Shown one piece after another: positions 26,803-34,872 of a stretch of 54,889 nt of DNA. The stretch lies in the NCBI RefSeq assembly GCF_001751245.1, contig NZ_LJGU01000126.1, positions 30 to 54,918 of the forward strand, read 5' to 3'. Source of the stretch: Streptomyces oceani. GTDB taxonomy: Bacteria > Actinomycetota > Actinomycetes > Streptomycetales > Streptomycetaceae. How positions within the stretch are numbered: the stretch's first letter is position 1; each line of letters begins with the position of its first letter. The translations under genes were made by a program, and so were the position numbers. Under the pieces are notes generated by a model, which was not told the origin of the DNA, searched no databases, and saw only the letters and a program-made list of their open reading frames with translations.

Positions 26803-27114
26803 ATGGCTGACGCGATGATCCGGGTACCCGCACACGTCCGTGACCGACTGGCCGTACTGGCCGAGGCGCAGGGCACGTCGATCCGCTCGCTGATCCAGCG
26901 GTTCGCCGAGTCCACCCTCACCCAGGCCGAACGCGACGAGAAGGCCGATCAAGTCAAGGAGTACATCGCCACCCACTTCGGCGTCGTAGTTACCGAAGCT
27001 GACGAGGAAGCCATGCAACGCATGATCGACGCTTCCGTGAACGGCGCCGAGACGACTGACACTACCGACTGCCGGTCCGACGCAGCAGATCCACCCGCAG
27101 CGGAGGCAGCGTGA
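26803..27114 (+). CDS. Ribbon-helix-helix putative antitoxin
   Basis: This 103-residue protein has an N-terminal ribbon-helix-helix: beta strand ADAMIRVPAHVRDRL then two helices (AVLAEAQGTSIRSLIQRFAE). The middle (QVKEYIATHFGVVVTEADEEAMQRMIDA) and the Ala/Asp/Thr-rich tail would cover the toxin, as in other RHH antitoxins. The ATG at 26803 appears leaderless, directly after a TATACT box; a GTG at 26728 would extend it with unlikely sequence. Its stop overlaps the start of the next gene (GTGA). The assignment as antitoxin is inferred from domain and arrangement. Confidence 0.7.
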   Translation: MADAMIRVPAHVRDRLAVLAEAQGTSIRSLIQRFAESTLTQAERDEKADQVKEYIATHFGVVVTEADEEAMQRMIDASVNGAETTDTTDCRSDAADPPAAEAA

Positions 27115-27506
27115 CCGACACCCATTTCGTCCTGGACGATACAACCCTGTTGGCGCTTGGCAACGGCAACTCACGAGCCTCTGCGTTGATCGTCCGTGGG
27201 CATCGCAAGGTGAACATTCACCTCATGGTGCCCACGCTGTGTCTCCTGGAAGCGGACCGCCAGCGCGAAGGCGTCTGTGTCCATATCGGCGCCTTGGAGA
27301 TGCTGGACACCGTCGATCTCGACTTCCCTGCCACACTGGCCGTGTCAGCACTGGTACGCAAAGGCGTTCGCCTTGGTATCGCGCACGCACGTGTCGCCGC
27401 GGCACCAGCTCCTGATCTTCCTGAGGGCGCAAAAGTGGCGACCATCGCCCCCGAACTCTACGCGGACACCGAGACGGCCGTCCTGGACCTGAACGCCCAA
27501 CCCTGA
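27111..27506 (+). CDS. PIN-like putative toxin
   Basis: This 131-residue protein begins MTDTHFVLDDTTLLALG, with two adjacent Asp after a hydrophobic strand as at the first acidic site of PIN nucleases. HLMVPTLCLLEADRQ resembles the second element (Glu in helix 2), and VSALVRKGVRLGIAHARVAA with KVATIAPELYAD resembles the C-terminal part. The usual third acidic residue (DALIAA) is replaced by GIAHARVA, so catalysis is uncertain. I recall related actinobacterial proteins labelled PIN-domain or hypothetical. Translation is coupled to the RHH gene by GTGA, supporting a toxin-antitoxin pair. Confidence 0.55.
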   Translation: MTDTHFVLDDTTLLALGNGNSRASALIVRGHRKVNIHLMVPTLCLLEADRQREGVCVHIGALEMLDTVDLDFPATLAVSALVRKGVRLGIAHARVAAAPAPDLPEGAKVATIAPELYADTETAVLDLNAQP

Positions 27507-27529
27507 ACGCCCCATCCTGAACACCGTCC

Positions 27530-27575
27530 GCGCGGGGCGGTCGTCGGCTCCTCGTCGCCGGTGACCGCCCCGCGC
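27530..27575 (+). terminator. Terminator of the RHH/PIN-like operon
   Basis: Arms 27530-27542 and 27563-27575 are perfect 13-bp complements with a 20-base loop, starting 24 bases after the stop codon. Confidence 0.7.
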
Positions 27576-27680
27576 CGCGTACGGGTCCGCGTGCCCGTAC
27601 GGCCCGGCGCCAGCCGGATTGTCGTAGGCGGCCGGTAGAAAGTCCTCAAGAGCCAACACCGATCCGCCAGGGGACCCACC

Positions 27681-28241
27681 ATGGGCAGGTTGATCTACTC
27701 GACGATCGCGTCACTCGACGGCTATATGACGGACAAGGAGGGCAACTTCGACTGGGCCGAGCCGGACTCCGAGGTGCACGCCTACCTCAACGACCTGGAG
27801 CGGCCCATCGGCACGTACCTCTACGGCCGTCGGACGTACGACGTGATGACCTGCTGGGAGACCGACCCCAGCCTCGCCGAGCAGGGCTCCGTCATGCGGG
27901 ACTACGCCGAACTGTGGCAGGCGGCCGACAAGGTCGTCTACTCCACGACCCTGGAGGCCCCGGTCACCACCCGCACCCGCCTCGAGCGCAGCTTCGAGCC
28001 GGAGGCGGTCCGCCGGTTGAAGACCAGCACCGAGCGGGACCTCAGCGTGGGCGGTGCCGACCTCGCCAAGCAGGCGGTGCGGGCCGGCCTGGTCGACGAG
28101 TACCACCTGTATCTGGTGCCGATCCTGGTCGGGGGCGGCACGACGATCTTCCCCGAGGACGTGCGGGTGCCGCTGACACTGCGGGAGGAGCGGCGGTTCG
28201 CCGGCGGCATGGTGCATCTGCGGTACGCGGCCGGCAGTTGA
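27681..28241 (+). CDS. Dihydrofolate reductase-like (RibD C-terminal domain) protein
   Basis: This 186-residue protein has the RibD_C/DHFR-like fold: LIYSTIASLDGYMTDKEG at the start, TYLYGRRTYDVMTCWE in the nucleotide-binding region, DLSVGGADLAKQAVRAGLVDEY and YLVPILVGGGTTIF. These stand-alone domains bind NADPH and reduce unknown substrates; they are usually annotated as dihydrofolate reductase family but are not FolA. It is monocistronic, ending at a hairpin. Confidence 0.88.
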   Translation: MGRLIYSTIASLDGYMTDKEGNFDWAEPDSEVHAYLNDLERPIGTYLYGRRTYDVMTCWETDPSLAEQGSVMRDYAELWQAADKVVYSTTLEAPVTTRTRLERSFEPEAVRRLKTSTERDLSVGGADLAKQAVRAGLVDEYHLYLVPILVGGGTTIFPEDVRVPLTLREERRFAGGMVHLRYAAGS

Positions 28242-28303
28242 CGCGTACGCCCACGGGCCCGTGCTCCCGGGAGACGGCGGGCGCCCCTGGGCGTACGAGA
28301 ACA

Positions 28304-28343
28304 GTGGCAGCCACGCGAGTCGCGCTCGTCCCGTGGCTGCCAC
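28304..28343. terminator. Bidirectional terminator
   Basis: Arms 28304-28315 and 28332-28343 are perfect 12-bp complements with a 16-base loop. The hairpin lies between the convergent reductase (stop 28241) and lipoprotein (stop 28440) genes. Confidence 0.75.
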
Positions 28344-28439
28344 CCACGAACAGAGGCGCCGTCAGGAAAGGGCGGGCCGGGCGGGTTGAGCGCCCTGGCT
28401 GTGTTGGCCACCCTGGCCGTGCCGGCGCATGCGGGGGTG

Positions 28440-28922
28440 TCAGTCCTCCTTGATGCTGACGGCGCTCCCGTCCTTCAGCTTCACCTTCGCCGAGACGCCC
28501 TCCTTGGCGGCGGCCTCAAGGTCCGACTCCGAACACGTCTCACCCGCGGCACAGATCTCACCCACACCCGTGATCTTCGTATCCGTCGAAGTCATGAAGA
28601 CCTGCTTCGTCCCCTTCATGTCCGACACCGAATACTTCCCCGACGCCACGTACGACACCGTGCCGAACCACGTGCCGCTGGTGCCCTCAGGGTCCGCTCC
28701 GTGATCCGGGGCGTCTTCGGACCCCCCGCCGGTGTCGTTCTCCTCACCACCACCCCCGTCGCCCGAGTTCGCGGAACCGTCCTTGCCGGAGGAAGCGGAG
28801 CTGTCCGACGTGCTGTCGTCGGCGGACGAATCGCCCCCGTCCTGGCATGCGCCCAGCAGTGCGGTCGCGGCTACCAGCGAGGCACTCGCGAGCAGGGTCT
28901 TGCGGTGGCGGTTACGCAGCAT
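28440..28922 (-). CDS. Small secreted lipoprotein, function unknown
   Basis: This 160-residue protein has a basic start (MLRNRHRKT), a hydrophobic signal and the lipobox LLGAC with Cys26 as lipidation site. A long Ser/Asp/Gly linker (about residues 28-80) follows. The C-terminal 80 residues form a small domain (TWFGTVSYVASGKYSVSDMK, VFMTSTDTKITGVGEIC, VSAKVKLKDGSAVSI) with two Cys that could pair. It is probably tethered on the outer face of the membrane. Similar Streptomyces lipoproteins are uncharacterised. Confidence 0.85.
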   Translation of the reverse strand: MLRNRHRKTLLASASLVAATALLGACQDGGDSSADDSTSDSSASSGKDGSANSGDGGGGEENDTGGGSEDAPDHGADPEGTSGTWFGTVSYVASGKYSVSDMKGTKQVFMTSTDTKITGVGEICAAGETCSESDLEAAAKEGVSAKVKLKDGSAVSIKED

Positions 28923-29127
28923 TTCAGGTTTCCCCTCTGGTCACGTGATCAGCGCTTTGGTCGCCAACTTCGGTCATGTGCGCTGACGCACTGATGGCCA
29001 TCTTGATCAACAGCCGCGCGGGGAGAAAGTCCGAATGCGTATCAGTGACTCGGTCATTACAGTCTGGAGACACAAGTGCCCAGGGCAGCACGGGAGTTGT
29101 TACCTACGGCGCCAAAAGGTGCCGGAC

Positions 29128-30108
29128 TCACCCGGGCCGCTCCTCCGCTCCGAGCAGGCGTTCGTCCGCGTCCGGCAGCCAGGAGTTCGCGGGCCGGGCC
29201 AACCAGTCACCCTCGGCGCCCAGGCGCTCGGCAGCGGCGACCAGTGCGTCCAGCCCGTGGTGGCTCAGCCCGCGCCGCCACACCAGGGACACCGGTGCCA
29301 ACGCCGCCGGCTCGACGAGCGGACGCAGCACCATGCCGGGGATTTCCGTGAAGACCGTGCTACCCAGCACCAGCCAGCGATGCTTCCGCACTGCCCGGAT
29401 GAACTCCTGGTCGCCCTCCAGTTTCGGGTAGGGCGCGGCGAGTTGGACACCGTGGCCGGTGAGCAGCGTGCGGGCGTAGTCGGTCCACTCGGTGGTGTCC
29501 GGGTTGCCGGCGCCCGCGTAGAGGGTCTCCCCGGCGAGACGCGCCAGCGGCACCTCGGCGAGTCCGGCGAGCGGATGGTCGACGGGGAGCAGCACGGCGA
29601 CCCGTTCGTACCGCACCAGACGGTGCTCGAGACCGTCGAGTACGCCGGGCGCGAGCCCCGCCGCGCGGCCGAAGGAGGCGTCCAGCCGGCCGGCGAGGAT
29701 CTCCGCGGCGCCGCGTGCGAGGCCGCCGAGATAGCGGGCGACGAACTCCGTGTCCCTGGAGGCCCGTTCCCGAGCGGCGTCCAGCACCCGCTGTCCGGTG
29801 CTGACCGGCGCGGCCACGTCGACCCGCAGCGGCGGCTTCGTGCCGCTGGCCACGGCCGCGGTCAGCTGGTCCTGGGCGGCCAGCACCGCACGGGCGTACG
29901 GCAGGAGCCGCTCGCCCTCGGGTGTGAGCGTCACCTGTCGCGTCGTACGGACGAACAGCGCGCCGCCGACCTCGCGCTCCAGCCGGCGGATGTCCCGGCT
30001 GAGCGCCTGTTGGGCGACGTACAGCCGGGCGGCGGCGCGGGTGAAGTGCAGCTCGTCGGCGACGGCCGCGAAGGCGCGGAGCAGGCGCGGGTCGAGGTCT
30101 CGGGGCAC
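29128..30108 (-). CDS. LysR-family transcriptional regulator
   Basis: This 326-residue protein begins with the LysR winged helix (RDLDPRLLRAFAAVADEL, FTRAAARLYVAQQALSRDI, RRLEREVGGALFVRTTRQV) and ends with a LysR-type effector domain. The start is uncertain: GTG at 30108 gives a normal N-terminus but no clear ribosome site. It lies 14 bases after the HAAS membrane-protein gene and may be cotranscribed with PadR and HAAS. The effector and targets are unknown. Confidence 0.85.
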   Translation of the reverse strand: MPRDLDPRLLRAFAAVADELHFTRAAARLYVAQQALSRDIRRLEREVGGALFVRTTRQVTLTPEGERLLPYARAVLAAQDQLTAAVASGTKPPLRVDVAAPVSTGQRVLDAARERASRDTEFVARYLGGLARGAAEILAGRLDASFGRAAGLAPGVLDGLEHRLVRYERVAVLLPVDHPLAGLAEVPLARLAGETLYAGAGNPDTTEWTDYARTLLTGHGVQLAAPYPKLEGDQEFIRAVRKHRWLVLGSTVFTEIPGMVLRPLVEPAALAPVSLVWRRGLSHHGLDALVAAAERLGAEGDWLARPANSWLPDADERLLGAEERPG

Positions 30109-30122
30109 GTCGGTTGGCGCGT

Positions 30123-30797
30123 TCAGGCGGTCACGCAGCGGCGACAGGCACGCGCCGAGGCCGCCACCAGCCCGTGCGGCACCGCGACCAGCGCGCCGGC
30201 GACCGCGACCTGCGGCCAGCTGGCGCTCCAGGGCGACGCGAGCACGAGCAGCAACGTGAGGGTCCCCATCGCGGTTGCGGCGATGCTGCCGGTCCAGGCG
30301 ATCACCGTGGGCAACCGGTGTGGTGTGGGAAGCCAGCGGGAGAGGGGCCCGGTGGCGAGGTACGTCGCCACGGCGAGCAGGACGGCCGCAAGCCACACAC
30401 CGGCTGGCAGCGCGGCGAACAGTTCGACGGTGCGGGGTAGTTGGTTGCCGCCGACGTCGGAGCCGGTCCCCCCGGACAGCCACCACATGCCGAGCGGCAG
30501 CGGCACGGTGAGCGCGAGGACGCGGGCGGTGCGTCGGGCCTGGATGATCGTCAACTCCTGCTGGCAGCTGGGCGCGAGTTCTTCGGGGGTACCGAACTCC
30601 CGCACGGCCCGCTGTGCGGCCAGCTCCGGTCGCGTGCCGCGCTCGGTGTGGGCGGCGACCGTGTCGTACAGCCCGTCACGAATCTCCCGCACCATCCGGG
30701 CCTTGGCCCGCGCCGGTCCGCGCAGGCGCGCGGCCAGGTCGGCCGCGTGGGTCTCCACCGGGTCGGCGGCCCGAGACGTACGGTCCACGTCGCTCAC
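30123..30797 (-). CDS. HAAS-domain membrane protein
   Basis: This 224-residue protein has an N-terminal soluble HAAS-like helical domain (DLAARLRGPARAKARMVREI, RAVREFGTPEELAPSCQQEL, about residues 18-85) and four hydrophobic segments after residue 90. Such genes regularly follow PadR regulators and are thought to signal between the PadR and the membrane. The GTG start overlaps the PadR stop (GTGA, 30794-30797), a strict coupling. Confidence 0.82.
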   Translation of the reverse strand: MSDVDRTSRAADPVETHAADLAARLRGPARAKARMVREIRDGLYDTVAAHTERGTRPELAAQRAVREFGTPEELAPSCQQELTIIQARRTARVLALTVPLPLGMWWLSGGTGSDVGGNQLPRTVELFAALPAGVWLAAVLLAVATYLATGPLSRWLPTPHRLPTVIAWTGSIAATAMGTLTLLLVLASPWSASWPQVAVAGALVAVPHGLVAASARACRRCVTA

Positions 30798-31135
30798 GAG
30801 GCACTCCGGGGCGGTGGGGTCGGGTCGAGTACGGCGCCGATGGTCGCGGTGAAATCGCGCCAAGCGGTGCGTTCGGTGGCGAGACTGCCGCGTCCGGCGT
30901 CGGTCAGCTCGTAGCAGCGCCGCCGTCGTTCGCCGACGGACTGCCAGTGACTGCGCAGCAGGCCGAGGCGCTCCATCCGGTTCAGCGCCGGATAGATCGT
31001 GCCAGTACGCAGCTCCAGCGCGCCGCCACTGCGCTCCTGGACCGCGGCGATGATCGCGTACCCGTGCAGCGGGCCGGATTCGAGCACGGCCAGCAGCAGT
31101 CCGTCCAGGTGTCCTCGTACGGCGTCGGACTTCAT
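30794..31135 (-). CDS. PadR-family transcriptional regulator
   Basis: This 113-residue protein has the PadR winged helix: VRGHLDGLLLAVLESGPLHG, AIIAAVQERSGGALELRTGT, then IYPALNRMERLGLL and YELTDAGRGSL. The short C-terminal helix fits the small PadR-s2 type. The ATG at 31135 has no ribosome site; a TAGGCT ends 8 bases upstream. It heads a PadR-HAAS-LysR row and is divergent from a DUF2269-type membrane gene, with direct repeats in the shared gap. Confidence 0.9.
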   Translation of the reverse strand: MKSDAVRGHLDGLLLAVLESGPLHGYAIIAAVQERSGGALELRTGTIYPALNRMERLGLLRSHWQSVGERRRRCYELTDAGRGSLATERTAWRDFTATIGAVLDPTPPPRSAS

Positions 31136-31138
31136 AAG

Positions 31139-31174
31139 TAGACAGCCTACATGATTGTGAGATAGACAGCCTAC
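31139..31174. promoter_or_regulatory. Direct repeats upstream of the PadR gene, candidate operator
   Basis: TAGACAGCCTAC occurs at 31139-31150 and 31163-31174, 24 bp apart. On the minus strand each copy contains TAGGCT, and the nearer one is 8 bases from the PadR ATG. Repeats placed at the start of a PadR operon suggest autorepression, possibly also affecting the divergent DUF2269-like gene. Confidence 0.5.
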
Positions 31175-31238
31175 GCATTGCCAGGCAATATATCTGCTCG
31201 CTACTGATGTCGCGTTGGCACAGGCCCAAGGAGTCCCG

Positions 31239-31724
31239 ATGACAAAGGTGTTGCTGTCCCTGCACGTACTCGCGGCGATCCTGGCCATCGGCCCGATCGC
31301 CGTGGCCGCCTCGCTGTTCCCCCGTTACGCACAGCCGGGGCGGCGCAGAGACGTCCAGGAAGGCCGGCGGTACGAAGGGGTGGCGAGGCTGCTGCACCGG
31401 ATCTGTCGCGGTTACGCCGTCGTGGGCGCCGCCGTGCCGGCCTTCGGGGTGGCGACGGGTGCGGCGATGGGCGTTCTCGGCGACGCCTGGCTAATGGCCT
31501 CCGTCATACTGACCGCCATCGCCGCGGCCATCCTGATACTGGTCATCCTGCCCGGCCAACAGGAGTTGCTGGCGGCCCCGATGGGGGCCGACGGGATGAA
31601 CGCCGAGCCGGACCGTGGGACGGAGGCAGCCCGCACGGCCAGCCGGCTGACCATGCTCACCGGAGTCTTCAATCTGCTCTGGGCGACCGTGACGGTGCTC
31701 ATGATCGTGCGCCCCGGGGCCTGA
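31239..31724 (+). CDS. Integral membrane protein, DUF2269-like
   Basis: This 161-residue protein has four hydrophobic segments (LLSLHVLAAILAIGPIAVAA, AVVGAAVPAFGVATGAAMGV, LMASVILTAIAAAILILVIL and LLWATVTVLMIV). The HVLAAILAIGPIAVA start and FPRYA motif resemble DUF2269 proteins. A strong AAGGAG precedes the ATG at 31239. It is divergent from the PadR operon and may be under its control. Function unknown. Confidence 0.75.
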   Translation: MTKVLLSLHVLAAILAIGPIAVAASLFPRYAQPGRRRDVQEGRRYEGVARLLHRICRGYAVVGAAVPAFGVATGAAMGVLGDAWLMASVILTAIAAAILILVILPGQQELLAAPMGADGMNAEPDRGTEAARTASRLTMLTGVFNLLWATVTVLMIVRPGA

Positions 31725-31777
31725 CCGGGCGGGACAGGGCCGCGGGACGAAACCGCAGCCCGCCGAGGTGAAGCCGC

Positions 31778-31888
31778 TCAGACCGCACCCGCCGGGGCCA
31801 CCCAACGCGTGGGCTGATCAGCGCACTTGGCGATGGTGTCGAAGTCGCCGTCGTAGTGCAGGACAGCCGCCGCGTCGCTCGGCGGCAT
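31778..31888 (-). pseudogene. C-terminal remnant of a PIN-domain (VapC-like) toxin gene
   Basis: A 36-codon frame (31888 to the stop at 31778) reads AAVLHYDGDFDTIAKCADQP followed by TRWVAPAGAV. This is the typical end of Streptomyces VapC-type PIN toxins (AVVLHYDxDYDxIA, then W-x-V-P-x-G). The expected DLLIAA helix just before it seems present in another frame (HAHVVNAAERRG), and the rest of the toxin and any antitoxin are gone. It is a decayed fragment in the gap between the DUF2269-like and MFS genes. Confidence 0.7.
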
Positions 31889-31962
31889 TCACAACGTGGG
31901 CGTGTGAATGACCGCCATACAGGTGTTGGACGGTTCCGCGAGCGCCGGCCGAAGCTGTGGCC

Positions 31963-33411
31963 ATGCCCGGCTCCCCTCCCCCCGCTCGCCCGCCACGGTT
32001 CGCCCTCACCGGCGGGACCCTCGTCGCCGTACGGCACGCGCCTCCGCCCGGCGCGGACCGTACGGAAGCGCTCCCTCCGCGTCCCGTCGCCCGGGAGCCG
32101 CGCCGCCGCGCCGCGCGTACGCCGCGCTGGCTGGCGCCGTACCGGCGGCTCTTCGCGGTGCCCGGGGCGCGGGCCTTCACCCTCGGGAACCTCCTCGCAC
32201 GGCTGCCGATGGGCATGCTCAGCGTGGCCGCCGTGCTGATGATCGCCGGTCAGCGCGGCTCGTACGCCCTCGCCGGTGCCGTGACCGCGACCGGGCTGGC
32301 GGCCACGGCGGTGGTCGGCCCGCTGACCGCACGGCTGGTGGACCGGCACGGACAGTCCCGGGTGATCCTGCCCGCGACGGCGCTCGCCGCCGGCGGCTCG
32401 CTCGCCCTGGTGCTGTGCGTACGGACGGGGGCTCCGGACTGGACCCTGTTCGCGGCGCACGCGGCCACGGCGACCACCCCGAACACCGGCGGCATGTCCC
32501 GGGCCCGCTGGGCGTACCTCTTCCCGGACGACCCGGCCGCCCGGCACACCGCGAACTCCTTCGAACAGGCCGCCGACGAACTGTGCTTCATGTGCGGGCC
32601 GGTGCTGGCGGCGCTGCTGTGCACGACGCTCTTCCCGGAGGCGGGCACCCTGGTCGGGGCCGTGCTGCTGGTGACCGGGATGACGCTGTTCGCGGCGCAA
32701 CGGCGCACCGAGCCGCCGCCTGCGCCGCGGTCTACCGGCGGTACAGCCGGCGGTACAGCCGGCGGCCGGTTGCGCGGCCGGGGCCGGGCGCCGCTGCGGC
32801 TGCGCGGGATGCCGCCGCTGTTGGTGACGTTCTGTTGTACGGGGATGGTGTTCGGCTCGCTGGAGGTGGTCACCCTGGCGTACGCGGACGGCCTGGGCCA
32901 CGCCTCGACGGGCGGCGCGGTGGTGGCGGTGCAGGCGGCTGGCTCGGCGGTGGCCGGGCTGGTGTTCGGCACGCTGCGGCTGACCGGGGCGCCCGTACGG
33001 CGGCTGGTGCGGTGCGTCTGTGCGATGACCGGATTGCTGGCGCTGCCGCCGCTGGCCGCGAGCACCGGCGAACTCGCGCCGCTCGCGGTCGCGTTGCTGC
33101 TGGCCGGGATGGGCACGGCGCCGACGATGGTGACCGGCATGACGTTGGTCCAGCGGATCACGCCCACCGACCGGCTGAACGAGGGGATGACGCTGGCCGT
33201 CACGGCGCTGCTCGGCGGCATCGCGGCGGGCTCCGCCGTGGGCGGCTCGGTCGCCGAACGGCTGGGGGAGGGCGCGGTCGGGGGTTACGGCTTGCCGGTA
33301 GCCGCCGCGGCGTTGGGCACGGCCGTCGCCGCGGCGGGCTTCCGGCAGGAGCTGCGCGTGCTGCGTACGCGTGCGCTCCGTGCGGACGGGTGTGGATCGC
33401 TCAGCAGCTGA
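31963..33411 (+). CDS. MFS transporter
   Basis: This 482-residue protein has about twelve hydrophobic segments, with MFS features such as GPLTARLVDRHGQSRV between segments 2 and 3. A cytoplasmic Thr/Gly-rich loop (STGGTAGGTAGGRLRGRG, about residues 262-280) lies between the two six-helix halves. Residues 1-55 are Pro/Arg-rich and probably cytoplasmic. It resembles drug exporters of actinobacteria; the substrate is unknown. The start is uncertain: GTG at 31957 or ATG at 31963, neither with a clear ribosome site. Its 3' end overlaps the convergent chitinase gene by 11 bases. Confidence 0.8.
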   Translation: MPGSPPPARPPRFALTGGTLVAVRHAPPPGADRTEALPPRPVAREPRRRAARTPRWLAPYRRLFAVPGARAFTLGNLLARLPMGMLSVAAVLMIAGQRGSYALAGAVTATGLAATAVVGPLTARLVDRHGQSRVILPATALAAGGSLALVLCVRTGAPDWTLFAAHAATATTPNTGGMSRARWAYLFPDDPAARHTANSFEQAADELCFMCGPVLAALLCTTLFPEAGTLVGAVLLVTGMTLFAAQRRTEPPPAPRSTGGTAGGTAGGRLRGRGRAPLRLRGMPPLLVTFCCTGMVFGSLEVVTLAYADGLGHASTGGAVVAVQAAGSAVAGLVFGTLRLTGAPVRRLVRCVCAMTGLLALPPLAASTGELAPLAVALLLAGMGTAPTMVTGMTLVQRITPTDRLNEGMTLAVTALLGGIAAGSAVGGSVAERLGEGAVGGYGLPVAAAALGTAVAAAGFRQELRVLRTRALRADGCGSLSS

Positions 33412-34165
33412 GGTTGCCCCCGGGCTCCACACCGAGCAGTGCCGTGAACTTCTTGTAGCTGTCGATCCGGCTCTGCACCTGCTCCGGGTTGCCGCCGTCG
33501 CACTCGAGCGTGCCGTTGATGGCGCGGATGGTCTCGCCGAAGCCGTGGCCGCCGACGATCGCCTCGTGCGCGGGCATGGTGCCCGGCCCGGACTGGGTCA
33601 TCCAGTACCAGATGCCGGTCTGCCAGGCGATGGAGGCGTTCTCCTCCACCTGGTACGGGTTGTTCAGCAGGTCGATGCCCAGTGCGTCACCGGCGGCCTT
33701 GTAGTTGAAGTTCCAGCTCAGCTGGATCGGCCCGCGTCCGTAGTAGGCGGCCTGGCCGGCGGGGCAGCCGTAGGGCTGGGTGTCGTCGCAGTAGTGCGGG
33801 TAGTTGTCCTCGTTCTGCTCGACGACGTAGCGGAGTCCGCCGGTCTCGTGGCCGACGTTCGCCAGGAAGGCCGCGGCTTCCTGCTTGCGTACGGTGTCGT
33901 TGCCGGTGTTCGCGAAGGCCGGGTAGGCGCTGAGCGCGTCGATCAGGCCCTGGTAGGTGTAGAAGGAGTTCCGGTTCGGGAACATCTCGTTGAACTGCTG
34001 CTCGCTGACGACGAATTCGGCGGCCTGTCCCCCGCCGTTCGCCGACTTGCCGGTGGCGTCGGTGGTGGCGGAGGCGGAGAAGGCCGGCACGAGCATCGCC
34101 GTGACGGCCATCAGGGCCGATACGGCGAGCAGCGACCGGATACGCGTTCTGAGTTGCCGCAACAC
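33401..34165 (-). CDS. Secreted chitinase, glycoside hydrolase family 19
   Basis: This 254-residue enzyme has a Sec-type signal peptide (basic LRQLRTRIRS, hydrophobic core, cleavage likely after ASA at 31-33) and a GH19 catalytic domain. The catalytic pair is Glu107 in VGHETGG and Glu116 in VVEQNED, nine residues apart as in S. griseus ChiC. AAYYGRGPIQLSWNFNY is the substrate-cleft motif. There is no chitin-binding domain, so it resembles the short ChiG-like forms. GTG start at 34165 after AAGGAG. It would release GlcNAc oligomers outside the cell for the importer at 4-7 kb. Confidence 0.95.
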   Translation of the reverse strand: MLRQLRTRIRSLLAVSALMAVTAMLVPAFSASATTDATGKSANGGGQAAEFVVSEQQFNEMFPNRNSFYTYQGLIDALSAYPAFANTGNDTVRKQEAAAFLANVGHETGGLRYVVEQNEDNYPHYCDDTQPYGCPAGQAAYYGRGPIQLSWNFNYKAAGDALGIDLLNNPYQVEENASIAWQTGIWYWMTQSGPGTMPAHEAIVGGHGFGETIRAINGTLECDGGNPEQVQSRIDSYKKFTALLGVEPGGNLSC

Positions 34166-34240
34166 TTGCTCACTCCTTGGTGGGGGCGCTGGAGAGCACC
34201 CGGTCACGGGTGATGTGGCTGACGGCGTACAGTCAAATGC

Positions 34241-34272
34241 TTTGGTCTGGACCAGTCAAGGTCCAGACCAAA
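34241..34272. promoter_or_regulatory. Paired DasR-like boxes (13-bp inverted repeat) upstream of the chitinase gene
   Basis: Arms 34241-34253 and 34260-34272 are perfect complements over 13 bp. TGGTCTGGACCA (34243-34254) matches 11 of 12 bases of the DasR core TGGTCTAGACCA, and the other arm contains GGTCCAGACCA, like the repeats known in Streptomyces chitinase promoters. The spacer, read on the minus strand, is TTGACT, a possible -35 box. It lies 76-107 bases upstream of the GTG start. Confidence 0.75.
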
Positions 34273-34351
34273 TGAACTTCCGGCCGAGCGCCGGGGATTG
34301 CGGGACGACGGACCCGCACAGCCCTCTCAGCCGCCACGACCCTCTCAATCG

Positions 34352-34669
34352 TCACAGCCCCAGATACCGGCTCACCGCGTGCTCCACCTCCGCGAGGCGA
34401 TCGCGGTCCAGATAGTCAACGGGATCGCCGTGCACGTACCGCACGTCCACCGTGCGCAGTTGGTCCACCAGCAGCCGCGTCCGCCGCCCGACGATTTCCA
34501 GCTCCGGACGGAAAACCGCGGCCCGGGCACTCGTGGACGTGGGAACGATGGTGGTCACGCTCCAGGGCATCGCGGACGGACCGAGGACCAGGCCGAACCT
34601 CCGCCCACGCTGCTCATGCCCACGCTTCGCGTCTCCGAGGTCGACGCGATACACCGCACCGCGAATCAC
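34352..34669 (-). CDS. mazF: MazF/PemK-family endoribonuclease toxin
   Basis: This 105-residue protein has the MazF fold: [19 protein letters not shown] with the conserved RG-x-x-Y/W-D/x-L start, [32 protein letters not shown] and [14 protein letters not shown]. MazF toxins cleave mRNA at short sequences. The GTG start overlaps the antitoxin stop (GTGA, 34666-34669). The antitoxin is a ribbon-helix-helix protein rather than a MazE swapped hairpin, a common actinobacterial variant. Confidence 0.9.
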   Translation of the reverse strand: MIRGAVYRVDLGDAKRGHEQRGRRFGLVLGPSAMPWSVTTIVPTSTSARAAVFRPELEIVGRRTRLLVDQLRTVDVRYVHGDPVDYLDRDRLAEVEHAVSRYLGL

Positions 34670-34866
34670 CAGGCGTCTTCTTCCGTGGACAGGTCCTCCG
34701 CCACGAGTCGCTCGGCGTCGGCTCTCGCCTGCCCCAGCCAGACCTCGCGCTCCAGCAGACGCAGCGCACGACGAATGACCTCACTGGTGCTCTCGCCCTC
34801 CCGGGTCGCCGCGTCGATGATCCGCGCGTCCTCTTCCGTGGGTCTGAACCCTATTGTCGCCGCCAT
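34666..34866 (-). CDS. Ribbon-helix-helix antitoxin of the MazF module
   Basis: This 66-residue protein has the RHH fold: [40 protein letters not shown]. The acidic tail ([16 protein letters not shown]) is of the type that blocks the toxin. It has no ribosome-binding site; a TAGCCT ending 6 bases before the ATG makes a leaderless transcript likely. It is coupled to mazF by a 4-base overlap. Confidence 0.88.
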   Translation of the reverse strand: MAATIGFRPTEEDARIIDAATREGESTSEVIRRALRLLEREVWLGQARADAERLVAEDLSTEEDAW

Positions 34867-34872
34867 AGATGC

